From assembly GCF_022370835.2 (NCBI RefSeq), contig NZ_CP092365.1:62001-126000 (forward strand): a stretch of DNA of 64,000 nt, in the 5' to 3' direction. The translations under genes and the position numbers were made by a program. The notes under the pieces are model-generated. The model made no database searches, was not told the DNA's origin, and was given only the letters and a program-made list of their open reading frames with translations. Shown here one piece after another: positions 25,102 through 35,088 of the stretch; position 1 is the first letter of the stretch; each line of letters begins with the position of its first letter. The stretch comes from Mycolicibacillus parakoreensis. Its GTDB lineage: Bacteria; Actinomycetota; Actinomycetes; Mycobacteriales; Mycobacteriaceae.

Positions 25102-26580
25102 ATGGCCACCGTCGAGCAGGTGTTGGACGCCATGGAGCACGTCCGGGCCTGCACCGGAGACACCCTGGCCGGGTTGGCGCCCGATGACCTGGTCGAGATC
25201 AGCATGTCGATGCCCGGGGCGGGCGATCCGGCGGCCCTCGACGCGATCCTGACGAAGATCCACCGCCGCTACCCCACCCTGTTCCCTCCGACGCCCGGCG
25301 CGCCGATGCCCGCCGATTCGACCGGGGCCGAGCCCCAGCGCGGCGCCACCCCCGACGCGGTGCGCCGCCACGAGGACGGTCTGGCCCGGCAGACCGACGC
25401 GGCGGCGCACCTGGATCTGCTGGTGATCACCGCGGTGACCAACGCCCACCGCAAGGCCCGCGACAGCCGCGATGCGCTGGCCCGGCTGCAACACGAGATC
25501 GAGGACGCCGTGGCGCGGCGCACCGATTTGGACACCCCGGCCGGCGCCCGCGACTTTCAGCGTTTCCTGACCGGCAAACTCGGCGAGATCGAAGCGGTCC
25601 TGCAGGACGCCAACCTCGACGCCACCTCCTACCGCGCCCTGATGAGCGCCTGGAAAGCGCTGTACAGCGCCGGGCCGGCCTCCGCCGCCACCCCGGAGCC
25701 GGCCCCGACCGCCCCGGCGGCCCCGGCGGCCCCGGCTGCCCGGGCGCCGACATCGCCTGCGGGCCCACCGGATCCGGTGATCGACCCGCTGGGCGCACTC
25801 GACTTGTTCGACGAGCCCATGGCGGCGGCCCCGCCGCTCGCACCGGGCCCGCCGCTCGCACCGGGACCGCCGGCGGCGCCGCTCGCGCCGGTCGCGCCGC
25901 CGGCCGCAGCGCCGCTGGATCTGGGATCCGGCGCGATCCCGCCGGCGCCCACCGTGCCGACCGGAGCGACCGGGCTGCCGTCGCTGGCCGATCTGCTCGG
26001 CGGACGCGACCCGCGGGATCCGGGGCCGATCCACCATGATGATCTGCCCGACGCCGACCCGGGGCCCGACGCCGACCCGTGGCCCGACGACACGGTGGCG
26101 GCCGACCCGGATCCGGCGGACCCGCCGGGCGAGCAGGATCCCGGCTGCGCCGAGACCGATCCGCCCGACGCCACCGACACCGCCGCCGATCCCACCGGGC
26201 CGGCCACGGTGACGCTGCCGGACGGCTCCACGGTGACCGCGCCGAGCGCGCCTCTGGCCGCGGTGATCAGCGCCGCCGCCACCGGCACCCCGATCCCCGA
26301 CGCCTTCGCCCACGAGGACATCGCGATCCCGGCGCCGGGCACCGCGGTGCCCGCCCCGCTGGACCCGACCGGATTGGCGCCCGGCGACATCGGGGTGTTC
26401 ACCGATCGGCACGCCCTGGCCGTGGGCGACGGCAAAGCGATCCTCGACGGACAGATCCAGCCGCTGTCTTCCGTGGCCGGCCCGAGCTTTCTAGGCTGGG
26501 AACATCCACCCGAACCGGGGCCCGCCGCCGGCCCGCCCCGACCCGAGGCGCCGGCACCGACCCGGCCGGCCAACGGTTAA
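25102..26580 (+). CDS. DUF4226-like, Pro/Ala-rich type VII secretion-associated protein
   Basis: The product is 492 aa. Residues 1-200 are helical ('ATVEQVLDAMEHVRACTGDT', then 'HRKARDSRDALARLQHEIED'), resembling mycobacterial DUF4226 proteins. Residues ~200-390 are low-complexity Pro/Ala/Asp with 'LAPGPPLAPGPP' repeats. A compact C-terminal part ('TVTLPDGSTVTAPSAP...GLAPGDIGVFTDRHALAVGDGKAILDGQ') looks like a separate beta domain. No signal peptide is present. The GGAGGAG site for the next gene follows the stop directly. Substrate or scaffold of an ESX-like system is inferred from the neighbours. Confidence 0.65.
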   Translation: MATVEQVLDAMEHVRACTGDTLAGLAPDDLVEISMSMPGAGDPAALDAILTKIHRRYPTLFPPTPGAPMPADSTGAEPQRGATPDAVRRHEDGLARQTDAAAHLDLLVITAVTNAHRKARDSRDALARLQHEIEDAVARRTDLDTPAGARDFQRFLTGKLGEIEAVLQDANLDATSYRALMSAWKALYSAGPASAATPEPAPTAPAAPAAPAARAPTSPAGPPDPVIDPLGALDLFDEPMAAAPPLAPGPPLAPGPPAAPLAPVAPPAAAPLDLGSGAIPPAPTVPTGATGLPSLADLLGGRDPRDPGPIHHDDLPDADPGPDADPWPDDTVAADPDPADPPGEQDPGCAETDPPDATDTAADPTGPATVTLPDGSTVTAPSAPLAAVISAAATGTPIPDAFAHEDIAIPAPGTAVPAPLDPTGLAPGDIGVFTDRHALAVGDGKAILDGQIQPLSSVAGPSFLGWEHPPEPGPAAGPPRPEAPAPTRPANG

Positions 26581-26594
26581 GGAGGAGAGCTTCG

Positions 26595-26921
26595 ATGCCC
26601 GAGCAGACCCACATCATTCCGCTCCGGTTGCGGCAGGCCGCCGCCGAGCACACCCACACCGCCGAATACCTGCGGTCGGTGCCCGACAGTCACCCCGCGA
26701 TCCAGGAAAGCCTGGACTCACTGGGGCCGATCTTCGCCGAATTCGCCGGCGCCGCAAGCGATCTGTTGGAACGTCGGCGGCGCTGCTACCAGCGGCAGGC
26801 CGACGCGCACACCGAGCTGGCCGAGGATCTCACCACCGTGGCCGACCTGTGGAACCACCACGAGGCGACGGCCGCCCGCCGGTTTCGCACCCTCGGCGAT
26901 CCCGGCGACGTCGGCCCCTGA
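26595..26921 (+). CDS. EspC/EspF-like type VII secretion target
   Basis: The product is 108 aa and all-helical. It fits the T7SS EspC family: an opening 'IIPLRLRQAAAEHTHTAEYLRS', a central helix 'FAGAASDLLERRRRCYQRQADAHTELAEDLTTVADLWNHHEA', and no signal peptide. ESX substrates of this type are secreted as helical hairpins with a partner. A perfect GGAGGAG ribosome binding site (26581-26587) suggests strong translation. It lies between the DUF4226-like and DUF2694-like genes, probably in one operon. Confidence 0.72.
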   Translation: MPEQTHIIPLRLRQAAAEHTHTAEYLRSVPDSHPAIQESLDSLGPIFAEFAGAASDLLERRRRCYQRQADAHTELAEDLTTVADLWNHHEATAARRFRTLGDPGDVGP

Positions 26922-26927
26922 CCGGCG

Positions 26928-27230
26928 ATGAGCGCGCCCGATCCCGCCTTCGACGCGGTGCACCCCAGCGGGCACATCCTGTTCCGCTCGTGCCGCGGCG
27001 GATATCTGCACAGCGTGCTGCTCGGTGCCGAGGCGTTGCACACCGAGGCGGCCAGCCTGGCCGAGGCGATCCTGCGCGCCGCCGACGTCTCCCACCTCAA
27101 GGCGCTGCTGCAGGTGCGCGCGGAGATCGTGGCCGCCGGGCACACCCCGTCGGCGGAGGTGCCCACCGCCCACGATCTGAGCGCGGCGATCGCGGCGCTG
27201 CTCGACCACCGCCTAACCGAGCCGCGCTGA
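26928..27230 (+). CDS. DUF2694-like small protein
   Basis: The product is 100 aa and begins 'MSAPDPAFDAVHPSGHILFRSCRGGYLHSVLLG', which I recall as the mycobacterial DUF2694 family; it ends in helices ('ADVSHLKALLQVRAEIVAAG'). It starts 6 bp after the EspC-like stop. YbaB-like chaperone behaviour has been suggested for similar ESX-linked proteins, but that is inference. Its last 18 bp overlap the convergent GH15 gene. Confidence 0.65.
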   Translation: MSAPDPAFDAVHPSGHILFRSCRGGYLHSVLLGAEALHTEAASLAEAILRAADVSHLKALLQVRAEIVAAGHTPSAEVPTAHDLSAAIAALLDHRLTEPR

Positions 27231-29012
27231 GGGGCGGGTCTGGGTGGAGGCGCCGCTGAGCTGGCGCGCCGTGTTGACCAGGCCCACCATGCTGAACGCC
27301 TGCGGGATGTTGCCCACCTGACGCCCGGTCGCGGTGTCGTACTCCTCGGAGAGCAGCCCGACGTCGTTGCGCAGACCCAGCAGCCGGGTGAACAGCTCCC
27401 GCGCCTGCTGGCGGCGGCCGATCCCGTGCAGCGCATCGGCGAGCCAGAAGGTGCACACCAGAAACGCCCCCTCCCGGCCGGGCAGCCCGTCGACGGCGGT
27501 GTCGGTGCGGTAGCGCAGCAAAAACCCGTCGTCGTCCAGGGCGTTGTGCACCGCGGTCACGGTGCCGACGACCCGGGGGTCATCCCAGGGCAAAAACCCC
27601 ACCCGCGGGATGAGCAGCAGGGCGGCGTCGAGGCCGGACGAGCCGTAGTACTGGGTGAACGTGTTGCGTTCGGCGTCGAAACCGTGCCGGCACACGTCGT
27701 CGTGGATGCGGTCGGCCAGCGCCCGCCACTGCTGCAGCGGCCCGTCGCAGCCGTGCACCTCGACGGCGTGCACGGCGCGGTCCACCCCGGCCCAGGCCAT
27801 CACCTTCGAGTGCACGAAGTGCTGGCGGGGGCCGCGCACCTCCCACAGGCTCGAATCCGGCCGGTCCCAGTGGCCCTCGAGGAAATCCAGCAGCGCGCGC
27901 TGGATGTCCCAGGCGGTGTCCACCGAGTGCAGACCGGCATCCAACGCCAGGTTCAGCCCGTCGAGCACCTCGCCCCAGACGTCGAGCTGGAACTGCCCGG
28001 CCGCGCCGTTGCCGATGCGCACCGGGGCGGAGCCCTGGTAGCCGCCGAGCCAGTCGAGGGTCTGTTCGGGCAGCCGCCGGGTGCCGTCGAGCCCGTACAT
28101 GATCTGCAGCTTGGCCGGGTCACCGGCGACGGCGCGCACCAGCCACTCCCGCCAGGCGCGGGCCTCGGCGACGTAGCCGGTGCCCAGCAGCGCCTGCAGG
28201 GTGAACGTCGCGTCACGCAGCCAGCAGTAGCGGTAGTCCCAGTTGCGGACCCCGCCGAGCACCTCCGGCAGCGACGTGGTGGCCGCCGCCAGAATCCCCC
28301 CGGTCGGCGCGTAGGTCAGCGCCTTGAGGGTGATCAGCGCCCGCCGCACCGCCGAGCCCCACTCGCCGCGATAGCTGCATTGCCCGATCCAGTCGCGCCA
28401 GAACGACTCCGTTCTGTCCAGCGCCTGCCGGGCACCGGAGGCCACCGTCTCGGGCAGCAGATGCGACGGGGTGTGGGTGAGCACGAACGGCACCGTGTCC
28501 CCGGCGTCGACGGTGAATTCGGCGACGGTCGACAGGTGGTCGCCGTGCAGGCTCACCGGGGTCGTCAAACACAGGGTGTCCGGCCCGGCGATCGCGGTCA
28601 GGCCGTGTTCGGCGCGGCGCACCCACGGCACCACGTGGCCGTAGTCGAACCGGATCACCAGATCCATCCGCATCGTCACCCGCCCGGCGACCCCCTGCAC
28701 GACCCGCACCAGATCGGCGGTGGTGCCGCGGGGCGGCATGAAGTCGATCACCCGCACCGTGCCGGTGTCGGTGTCCCACTCGCTCTCCAGGATCAGCGTG
28801 TCGTCGCGGTAGCCGCGCCGGGTCGCCGGGCCCCCCGCGCCGGGGGCGATCCGCCAGAACCCGGCGGAGTGGTCGTGCAGCAGCGCGGCGAAACACGCCC
28901 CGGAGTCGAACCGGGGCAGACACAGCCAGTCGACGCTGCCGTCGCGCCCGACCAGCGCCGCGGTGTGCAGATCACCCAGCAGCGCGTAATCCTCCAGTGG
29001 TGCGCCCATCAT
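27213..29012 (-). CDS. Glycoside hydrolase family 15 protein (mycobacterial trehalase-like)
   Basis: The product is 599 aa. The N-terminal beta-sandwich starts 'PLEDYALLGDLHTAALVGRDGSVDWLCLPRFDS', typical of bacterial GH15 glucoamylase/trehalase proteins. The (alpha/alpha)6 domain includes 'VLGGVRNWDYRYCWLRDATFTL', 'WLGGYQGSAPVRIGNGAAGQFQLDVWGEV' and 'GLLSEEYDTATGRQVGNIPQAFSMVGLVN', holding the catalytic Glu residues. In mycobacteria the close relative (Rv2402/MSMEG_4535 type) hydrolyses trehalose. It is cytosolic. It overlaps the DUF2694-like gene convergently by 18 bp. Confidence 0.9.
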   Translation of the reverse strand: MMGAPLEDYALLGDLHTAALVGRDGSVDWLCLPRFDSGACFAALLHDHSAGFWRIAPGAGGPATRRGYRDDTLILESEWDTDTGTVRVIDFMPPRGTTADLVRVVQGVAGRVTMRMDLVIRFDYGHVVPWVRRAEHGLTAIAGPDTLCLTTPVSLHGDHLSTVAEFTVDAGDTVPFVLTHTPSHLLPETVASGARQALDRTESFWRDWIGQCSYRGEWGSAVRRALITLKALTYAPTGGILAAATTSLPEVLGGVRNWDYRYCWLRDATFTLQALLGTGYVAEARAWREWLVRAVAGDPAKLQIMYGLDGTRRLPEQTLDWLGGYQGSAPVRIGNGAAGQFQLDVWGEVLDGLNLALDAGLHSVDTAWDIQRALLDFLEGHWDRPDSSLWEVRGPRQHFVHSKVMAWAGVDRAVHAVEVHGCDGPLQQWRALADRIHDDVCRHGFDAERNTFTQYYGSSGLDAALLLIPRVGFLPWDDPRVVGTVTAVHNALDDDGFLLRYRTDTAVDGLPGREGAFLVCTFWLADALHGIGRRQQARELFTRLLGLRNDVGLLSEEYDTATGRQVGNIPQAFSMVGLVNTARQLSGASTQTRPSARLG

Positions 29013-29025
29013 CGCCCCGCCGCGA

Positions 29026-29490
29026 TCAGAGCCGTTCCTTGACCGCCGCCGCCAGCCGGGCGCCGTCGGCCTTGCCGTCGGCGATCGCGGTCGCCGCCTT
29101 CATCACCAGCCCCATCTGTTTTGGGGTGGGGCGCTCCCCGCGCTCCTCGGCGACCTGCGCCATCGCCGTGTCGACCACGTCGGCCAGTTCGGCGTCGGTC
29201 AGCGGGGTCGGCAGATACTCGTCGATCACGCGGGCCTCGGCGTGCTCCTCGGCCGCCAGGACCCCACGCCCGTTCTGGGTGTAGATCTCGGCGGCCTCGG
29301 CGCGTTTACGCGACTCGCGGGCCAGGACCTTCAGCACCTCGGCGTCGGAGAGCTCGCGGGCCTGCTTGCCGGCGACCTCCTCGGCCTGGATCGCCGCCAG
29401 CAGCATCCGCAGCGTCTTGGTCCGCAGTTTGTCCTGCGTCTTCATCGCCTGAGTGAGGTCGGAACGCAGCCGCGCCTTCAGTTCGGTCAT
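29026..29490 (-). CDS. GatB/YqeY domain-containing protein
   Basis: The product is 154 aa, the full family length. It is helical and charged: 'LKARLRSDLTQAMKTQDKLRTKTLRMLLAAIQ' and 'RPTPKQMGLVMKAATAIADGKADGARLAAAVKERL'. YqeY resembles the tRNA-binding tail of GatB, though its own role is not established. The ATG at 29490 starts the conserved region. It lies 14 bp upstream of the GH15 stop side and is divergent from the Pro/Gly-rich membrane protein, as in M. tuberculosis Rv3688c. Confidence 0.88.
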   Translation of the reverse strand: MTELKARLRSDLTQAMKTQDKLRTKTLRMLLAAIQAEEVAGKQARELSDAEVLKVLARESRKRAEAAEIYTQNGRGVLAAEEHAEARVIDEYLPTPLTDAELADVVDTAMAQVAEERGERPTPKQMGLVMKAATAIADGKADGARLAAAVKERL

Positions 29491-29616
29491 GGCGAAAACG
29501 CTACGCGTCTGCGCTCGGCGCGCACCAGGTTCGGCGACACAACCGGGGGTGCCGTTGAGAAAACCCACCGCGGCCGACAGGATGGTTTCCATGCGCATCG
29601 ATGTGGACCGCAGCTG

Positions 29617-31017
29617 GTGAACCCCGACAGTCCCGAGAACCCCGACAGTCCTGAGAACTCGGAGAGCCCCGAGCAACCGGCGAGCCCGGACGCCGCGGCG
29701 GCGCCGCCGGACCCTTCCGGGTCCGCGCAGCACGACCCGGCTGCGCTCGCGGAGGGCACCGGAGCGGTGCCGACCGGTCCCCCGCCCCCGGGCTACGGCC
29801 CGCCGCCCCCGGGCTACGGGCCCCCGCCGGGCTACGGTCCCCCGCCGGGCCCGCCACCCCCTGGCTACGGCCCGCCCCCGCCGGGCTACGGTCCGCCCCC
29901 GGGCCCCCCGCCCGGCTACGGCCCGCCGCCACCGGGCTACGGCCCGCCGCCGCCCGGGTATGGCCCCCCGCCGGGCTACGGGCCGCCACCCGGGTTCGGT
30001 CCCCCGCCGCCGGGCTACGGCCCGCCGCCACCGGGGTACGGCCCGCCGCCGGGCGCCGGGCTGGCCGCCAAGCCCGGCGTGATCCCGCTGCGGCCGCTGA
30101 TGCTGGCCGACCTCTACAACGGTGCGGTCGGCTTCATCCGGGCCAACCCGAAAGCCACGCTGGGGTTGACCGCGATCTTCGTCATCGTCACCCAGCTGAT
30201 CGTGCTGCTGCTCAGGATCGGGCCGCTGACCTCCCTCGGCGAGCTCACCGTCGACCGGGCCGGACAGCCCGCCCTGCCCGACGACGGGCTCGCGCAGGCG
30301 TCCACCGGTCTGGCCCAGGTGGTGGCCAACCTCAGCGGATTGATCCTCACCGGGATGCTCACCGTGGTCGTCGGCCGCGCCGTGTTCGGGTCCGCCATCA
30401 CCATCGGCGAGGCCTGGCAGCGGGTGCGCGGCCGGATCCTGGCGCTGATCGGACTGGTGCTGCTCGAGGGGCTCATCGCCGCCGCCGTGATCGGCGGGGC
30501 GCTGCTGGTGGGCGCGGCCGCGGCGGCGGCCGCCGGCGGCATCCTCGGCGGGCTGGTCATCGGGGTGCTGATGGTGGCCGCCGCCGGCACCGTGATCTGG
30601 CTCTACGTCATGTGGATCTTCGCCGCACCGATCATCGTGCTGGAACGCCTCGGTGTCATCGCGGCGATGAAACGGTCGTTCTCGCTGGTGCGCCACAGTT
30701 TCTGGCGCATCGCCGGCATCGAGCTGTTGACCGCGGTGATCACCGCGGTGGCCGCCGGCGCGGTGAGCATCCCGTTCGCGATCGCCGCCGGCGTCTTGGG
30801 CAACGCCTCCGATGCGGTGCTGCCGGTGCTGCTGATCGTGACCGTCGGGGCGATCATCGGCCAGGTCATCGTCCAGCCGTTTTCCGCCGGGGTGCGGGTG
30901 CTGCTCTACACCGATCGTCGGATCCGCGCCGAGGCGTTCGACCTGGTGCTGCAGAGCGGCGCGGCCGGCGGGCCCGCAGCCACCGACACCACCGACGCCC
31001 TGTGGATGGCCCGCTGA
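29617..31017 (+). CDS. Pro/Gly-rich membrane protein (Rv3689-like)
   Basis: The product is about 466 aa. The N-terminal ~150 residues are disordered: acidic 'NPDSPENPDSPENSESPEQ', then many PPPPGYG repeats. The rest has about six hydrophobic helices such as 'LGLTAIFVIVTQLIVLLLRIG' and 'LIALIGLVLLEGLIAAAVIGG'-like stretches and a loop 'VLERLGVIAAMKRSFSLVRHSFWRI' seen in glycerophosphodiesterase-like membrane domains. The GTG at 29617 begins the acidic stretch and is a reasoned choice; no strong ribosome binding site is seen. It heads a tight operon with DUF4129, DUF4350, MoxR and DUF58 genes. Confidence 0.8.
   Translation: MNPDSPENPDSPENSESPEQPASPDAAAAPPDPSGSAQHDPAALAEGTGAVPTGPPPPGYGPPPPGYGPPPGYGPPPGPPPPGYGPPPPGYGPPPGPPPGYGPPPPGYGPPPPGYGPPPGYGPPPGFGPPPPGYGPPPPGYGPPPGAGLAAKPGVIPLRPLMLADLYNGAVGFIRANPKATLGLTAIFVIVTQLIVLLLRIGPLTSLGELTVDRAGQPALPDDGLAQASTGLAQVVANLSGLILTGMLTVVVGRAVFGSAITIGEAWQRVRGRILALIGLVLLEGLIAAAVIGGALLVGAAAAAAAGGILGGLVIGVLMVAAAGTVIWLYVMWIFAAPIIVLERLGVIAAMKRSFSLVRHSFWRIAGIELLTAVITAVAAGAVSIPFAIAAGVLGNASDAVLPVLLIVTVGAIIGQVIVQPFSAGVRVLLYTDRRIRAEAFDLVLQSGAAGGPAATDTTDALWMAR
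29780..30058 (+). repeat. Tandem PPPPGYG-coding repeat
   Basis: About a dozen imperfect 15-21-bp units encode PP(P)PGYG blocks inside the Rv3689-like gene. They form a Tyr-bearing Pro/Gly-rich cytosolic tail. The same repeat type recurs at the C-terminus of the RDD protein at 36134-36979. Confidence 0.8.
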
Positions 31018-31019
31018 CC

Positions 31020-31637
31020 GTGTCCGTCGTCGACATCGACCGCGATCCCGCCCACGACGCGGCCCGCCACGAGTTGGCCAAGCCGATGTACCAGTCGGAC
31101 ACCTCGCTGTGGCAGCGCCTCGGCGACTGGCTCACCGACCGGATCAACGGGATGCTCGCCGCCGCCTCGCAGGTCCCCGGATCGTGGTTCACCATCACCG
31201 TGCTGGCGATCCTGCTGGGCGTGGCGGTGACCGTGGCGATCCGGATGGCGCGCCGCACGATGCGCGCCCGCCGCGGCGGCGACCCGGCGCTGTTCGACGC
31301 CGGGATCCGCACCGCCGCCGAGCACCGCTCGACCGCCGCGGCGTGCGCCGCCCGCGGCGAGTGGGCCGAGGCGATCCGGCACCGGCTGCGCGCCGTGGCC
31401 CGCCACCTGGAGGAGACCGGGGTGCTCAGCGACCTGCCGGGACGCACCGCCACCGAATGGGCCCGCGACGCCGCCGCGGCGCTGCCCGATCTGGACACCG
31501 CGCTGTCCGGCGCCGCCGCGATGTTCAACGACGTCACCTACGGCCAACGTCCCGGAACCGAATCCGGGTATCAGACGGTGGTCGACCTCGACGACCGGGT
31601 GCGCACCCGCGGGCGGGTCGCGGCGGCCGCCCGGTGA
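31020..31637 (+). CDS. DUF4129 domain-containing membrane protein (Rv3690-like)
   Basis: The product is about 205 aa with one membrane helix ('FTITVLAILLGVAVTVAIRMA') after a soluble 'HELAKPMYQSDTSLWQRLGDWLTDRINGML' segment. The cytosolic DUF4129 part reads 'WAEAIRHRLRAVARHLEETGVLSDLPGRTATEWARDAAAALPDLDTALSGAA'. The GTG at 31020 starts 3 bp after the previous stop. Its stop overlaps the next gene's GTG. DUF4129 proteins pair with MoxR/DUF58 systems, where the role is not settled. Confidence 0.82.
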   Translation: MSVVDIDRDPAHDAARHELAKPMYQSDTSLWQRLGDWLTDRINGMLAAASQVPGSWFTITVLAILLGVAVTVAIRMARRTMRARRGGDPALFDAGIRTAAEHRSTAAACAARGEWAEAIRHRLRAVARHLEETGVLSDLPGRTATEWARDAAAALPDLDTALSGAAAMFNDVTYGQRPGTESGYQTVVDLDDRVRTRGRVAAAAR

Positions 31638-32781
31638 GCGCCGCCGTGTCCGCGCCGCCACCGCGCCGGCGCCGCCACCGGGTGTGGGCCGCGGCGCTGC
31701 TGGCGGTGATCGCGGTCAGCGTGCTGACCATCGCCGCGATGACGCTGACCGCGGCGCGCCCGGGCGGGCGGATGAACCCCGCCGCCACCGAGGACCAGGG
31801 TGCCCACGCGCTGGTCGCGCTGCTGCGCGACCGGGGGGTCGCCGTCGAGGTCGCCGCCGACGTCGACGCCGTCGAGGCCGCGGCGCGCCCCGACACGCTG
31901 CTGCTCATCGCCGAGACCTGGCGCATCCACGACCCCGCCCTGCTGCAGCGGCTGGCCGACACCGACGGCGACCGGCTGCTGGTCGAACCCACCCCGCGGG
32001 CGCTGGCCGCCCTGGCCCCGCAGCTGGTGCGCGGCCATCCGCGCTCCGGGGTCGCCGAACCCGACTGCCCGCTGGCGGCCGCCACCCGCGCCGGGGCCGC
32101 CGACTGGGGGCGCAGCGCCACCTACCGTGCGCGCTCGACACCGGATTCGGCGCCGGCCATCACCGGCTGCTACGACGGCGCCCTGGTCCGCTACCGCGAC
32201 GCCGGACGCACCATCACCGTGGCCGGCAGCGCCGACATCCTGCTCAACGACGGGCTGCTGCGGGAAGGCAACGCGGCGCTGGCGATGAACCTCGCCGGCC
32301 AGCAGCCGCGGCTGCTCTGGTACGCCCCGCAACACCCGCTGGGCATCCCCTCGCAGACCACCACCACCGCCGAGCTCATCCCCGACGCGGTGCCCTGGCT
32401 GCTGGCGCAGCTGATCCTGACCGTGGGCCTGGTCGCGCTGTGGAAGGGCCGCCGTCTCGGCGCGCCGGTCACCGAGACCCTGCCGGTGGTGGTGCGGGCG
32501 TCGGAGACCGTGGAGGGACGCGGCCGGCTCTACCGCGCGCAGCGCGCCCGCGACCGCGCCGCCGACAACCTGCGCACCGCCACGCTGGGGCGCCTGGTCC
32601 CGCGCCTCGGCCTCGACGCCGCCGCCCCCGCCGCGACGGTGACCGCCGCGGTCGCCCAGCGCAGTGGGCTGGGACCGCAGACGGTGGGCCCACTACTGTT
32701 CGGGACACCCCCGGACACCGACGCCGATTTGCTGCACCTCGCTCGAGCCCTCGACGACCTCGAAGGATGGGTAACCCACTC

Positions 32782-32785
<4 letters not shown>
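31634..32785 (+). CDS. DUF4350 domain-containing membrane protein (Rv3691-like)
   Basis: The product is about 383 aa. An N-terminal helix ('VWAAALLAVIAVSVLTIAAMTLT') is followed by an extracytoplasmic DUF4350 domain ('NPAATEDQGAHALVALLRDRGVAVEV...DTLLLIAETW'), a second helix ('PWLLAQLILTVGLVALWKG') and a cytosolic tail. The GTG at 31634 overlaps the DUF4129 stop by 4 bp, and its own stop overlaps the MoxR start (ATGA). Members share the fold of gliding-motility GldG-like proteins. Confidence 0.82.
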
Positions 32786-33761
<976 letters not shown>

Positions 33762-33762
<1 letters not shown>

Positions 33763-35084
33763 TGGTGCTGACGGGCCGCGCCGGGCTGGTGGCGCTGCTG
33801 GCGGTGCTGCCGATCGCGGTGGCGCCGTGGCCGCGGGCCGCGTTCGCGGTGCTGGCGGCGCTGCTGCTGGTCGCCCTCGTCGTCGACGCGACGCTGGCCG
33901 CCGGCCCGCGCGCGGTGCAGCTGACCCGCGGCGGGGCGGCGTCGGTCCGGCTCGGCGAGCAGGTCGACACCACCCTCACCGTGCGCCACGACGGGGCGCG
34001 GCGGTTCCGCGGCCAGCTGCGCGACGCCTGGGCGCCGAGTACGCGGGCGAGCCCACGGGTGCATGAGCTGGACCTGTCGCCCGGGCAGCAGCGCACCGTG
34101 GTGACCCGGCTGCGGCCGACGCGGCGCGGCGACCGCGAGGCCGCCGGGGTGACGCTGCGGTCGGTGGGGCCCCTGGGCCTGGCCGGACGCCAACGCACCC
34201 GGACGGTCGAGGGCCGGGTGCGGGTGCTGCCGCCGTTTCTGTCCCGCAAGCACCTGCCGTCGCGGCTGGCGCGTCTGCAGGAACTCGACGGCAGAACGCC
34301 GGCGCTGATCCGCGGACAGGGCACCGAATTCGATTCGCTGCGCGAATACGTGGTCGGCGACGACGTGCGGTCGATCGACTGGCGGGCCACCGCGCGGCGC
34401 TCCGACGTGGTGGTGCGCACCTGGCGGCCCGAGCGGGACCGGCGCATCCTCATCGTGGTCGACACCGGCCGCACCGCCGCCGGCCGGGTGGGGGTCGACC
34501 CGACCGCCGCCGACCCGCACGGCTGGCCCCGGCTGGACTGGTCGATGGATGCCGCGCTGCTGCTGGCGGCGCTGGCCGCCCGCGCCGGCGACCGGGTGGA
34601 CTTCCTGGCCCACGACCGGGTGACGCGCGCCGCGGTGTTCGGCGCCTCCCGCAGCGAACTGCTGGCGCAGCTGGTCACCGCGATGGCCCCGCTGCAGGCC
34701 GAGCTCATCGAGTCCGACGCCGCCGCGCTGGTCGCCACGATCCTGCGGCGCACCCGCCACCGGGCGCTGGTGGTGCTGCTCACCGACCTCAACCCGGCGG
34801 CACTCGACGAGGGCCTCATGCCGGTGCTGCCCCGGTTGACCGCGCGCCACCAGGTGGTGCTCGCCGCGGTCGCCGATCCCCGGGTCGCCACGTTGGCCAC
34901 CGGGCGCGCCGACGCGGCCGCGGTCTACGACGCCGCGGCCGCCGAACGCTCCCGCAGCGCCCGGCGCACGATCGCCGCGCGGCTGCACCGCGCCGGGGTG
35001 GAGGTCGTCGACGCCGCCCCCGACGAGCTGGCCCCGGCGCTGGCCGACCGGTATCTGGCGATGAAGGCGACCGGCCGGCTCTGA
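33762..35084 (+). CDS. DUF58 domain-containing protein (Rv3693-like)
   Basis: The product is 440 aa. Two N-terminal membrane helices ('LVALLAVLPIAVAPW', 'FAVLAALLLVALVVDATLAAG') are followed by a beta-rich segment and the DUF58 signature 'RGQGTEFDSLREYVVGDDVRSIDWRATAR'. A von Willebrand A-like part ('RRILIVVDTGRTAAG') comes next. It is the usual partner of the MoxR ATPase. The GTG at 33762 overlaps the MoxR stop by one base, supporting strict co-expression. Confidence 0.9.
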
Positions 35085-35088
35085 GCGC

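Noticed and set aside
29780..30058. CRISPR array or non-coding tandem repeat
   Set aside because: Units are in frame, without spacers, and encode PPPPGYG inside an open gene.
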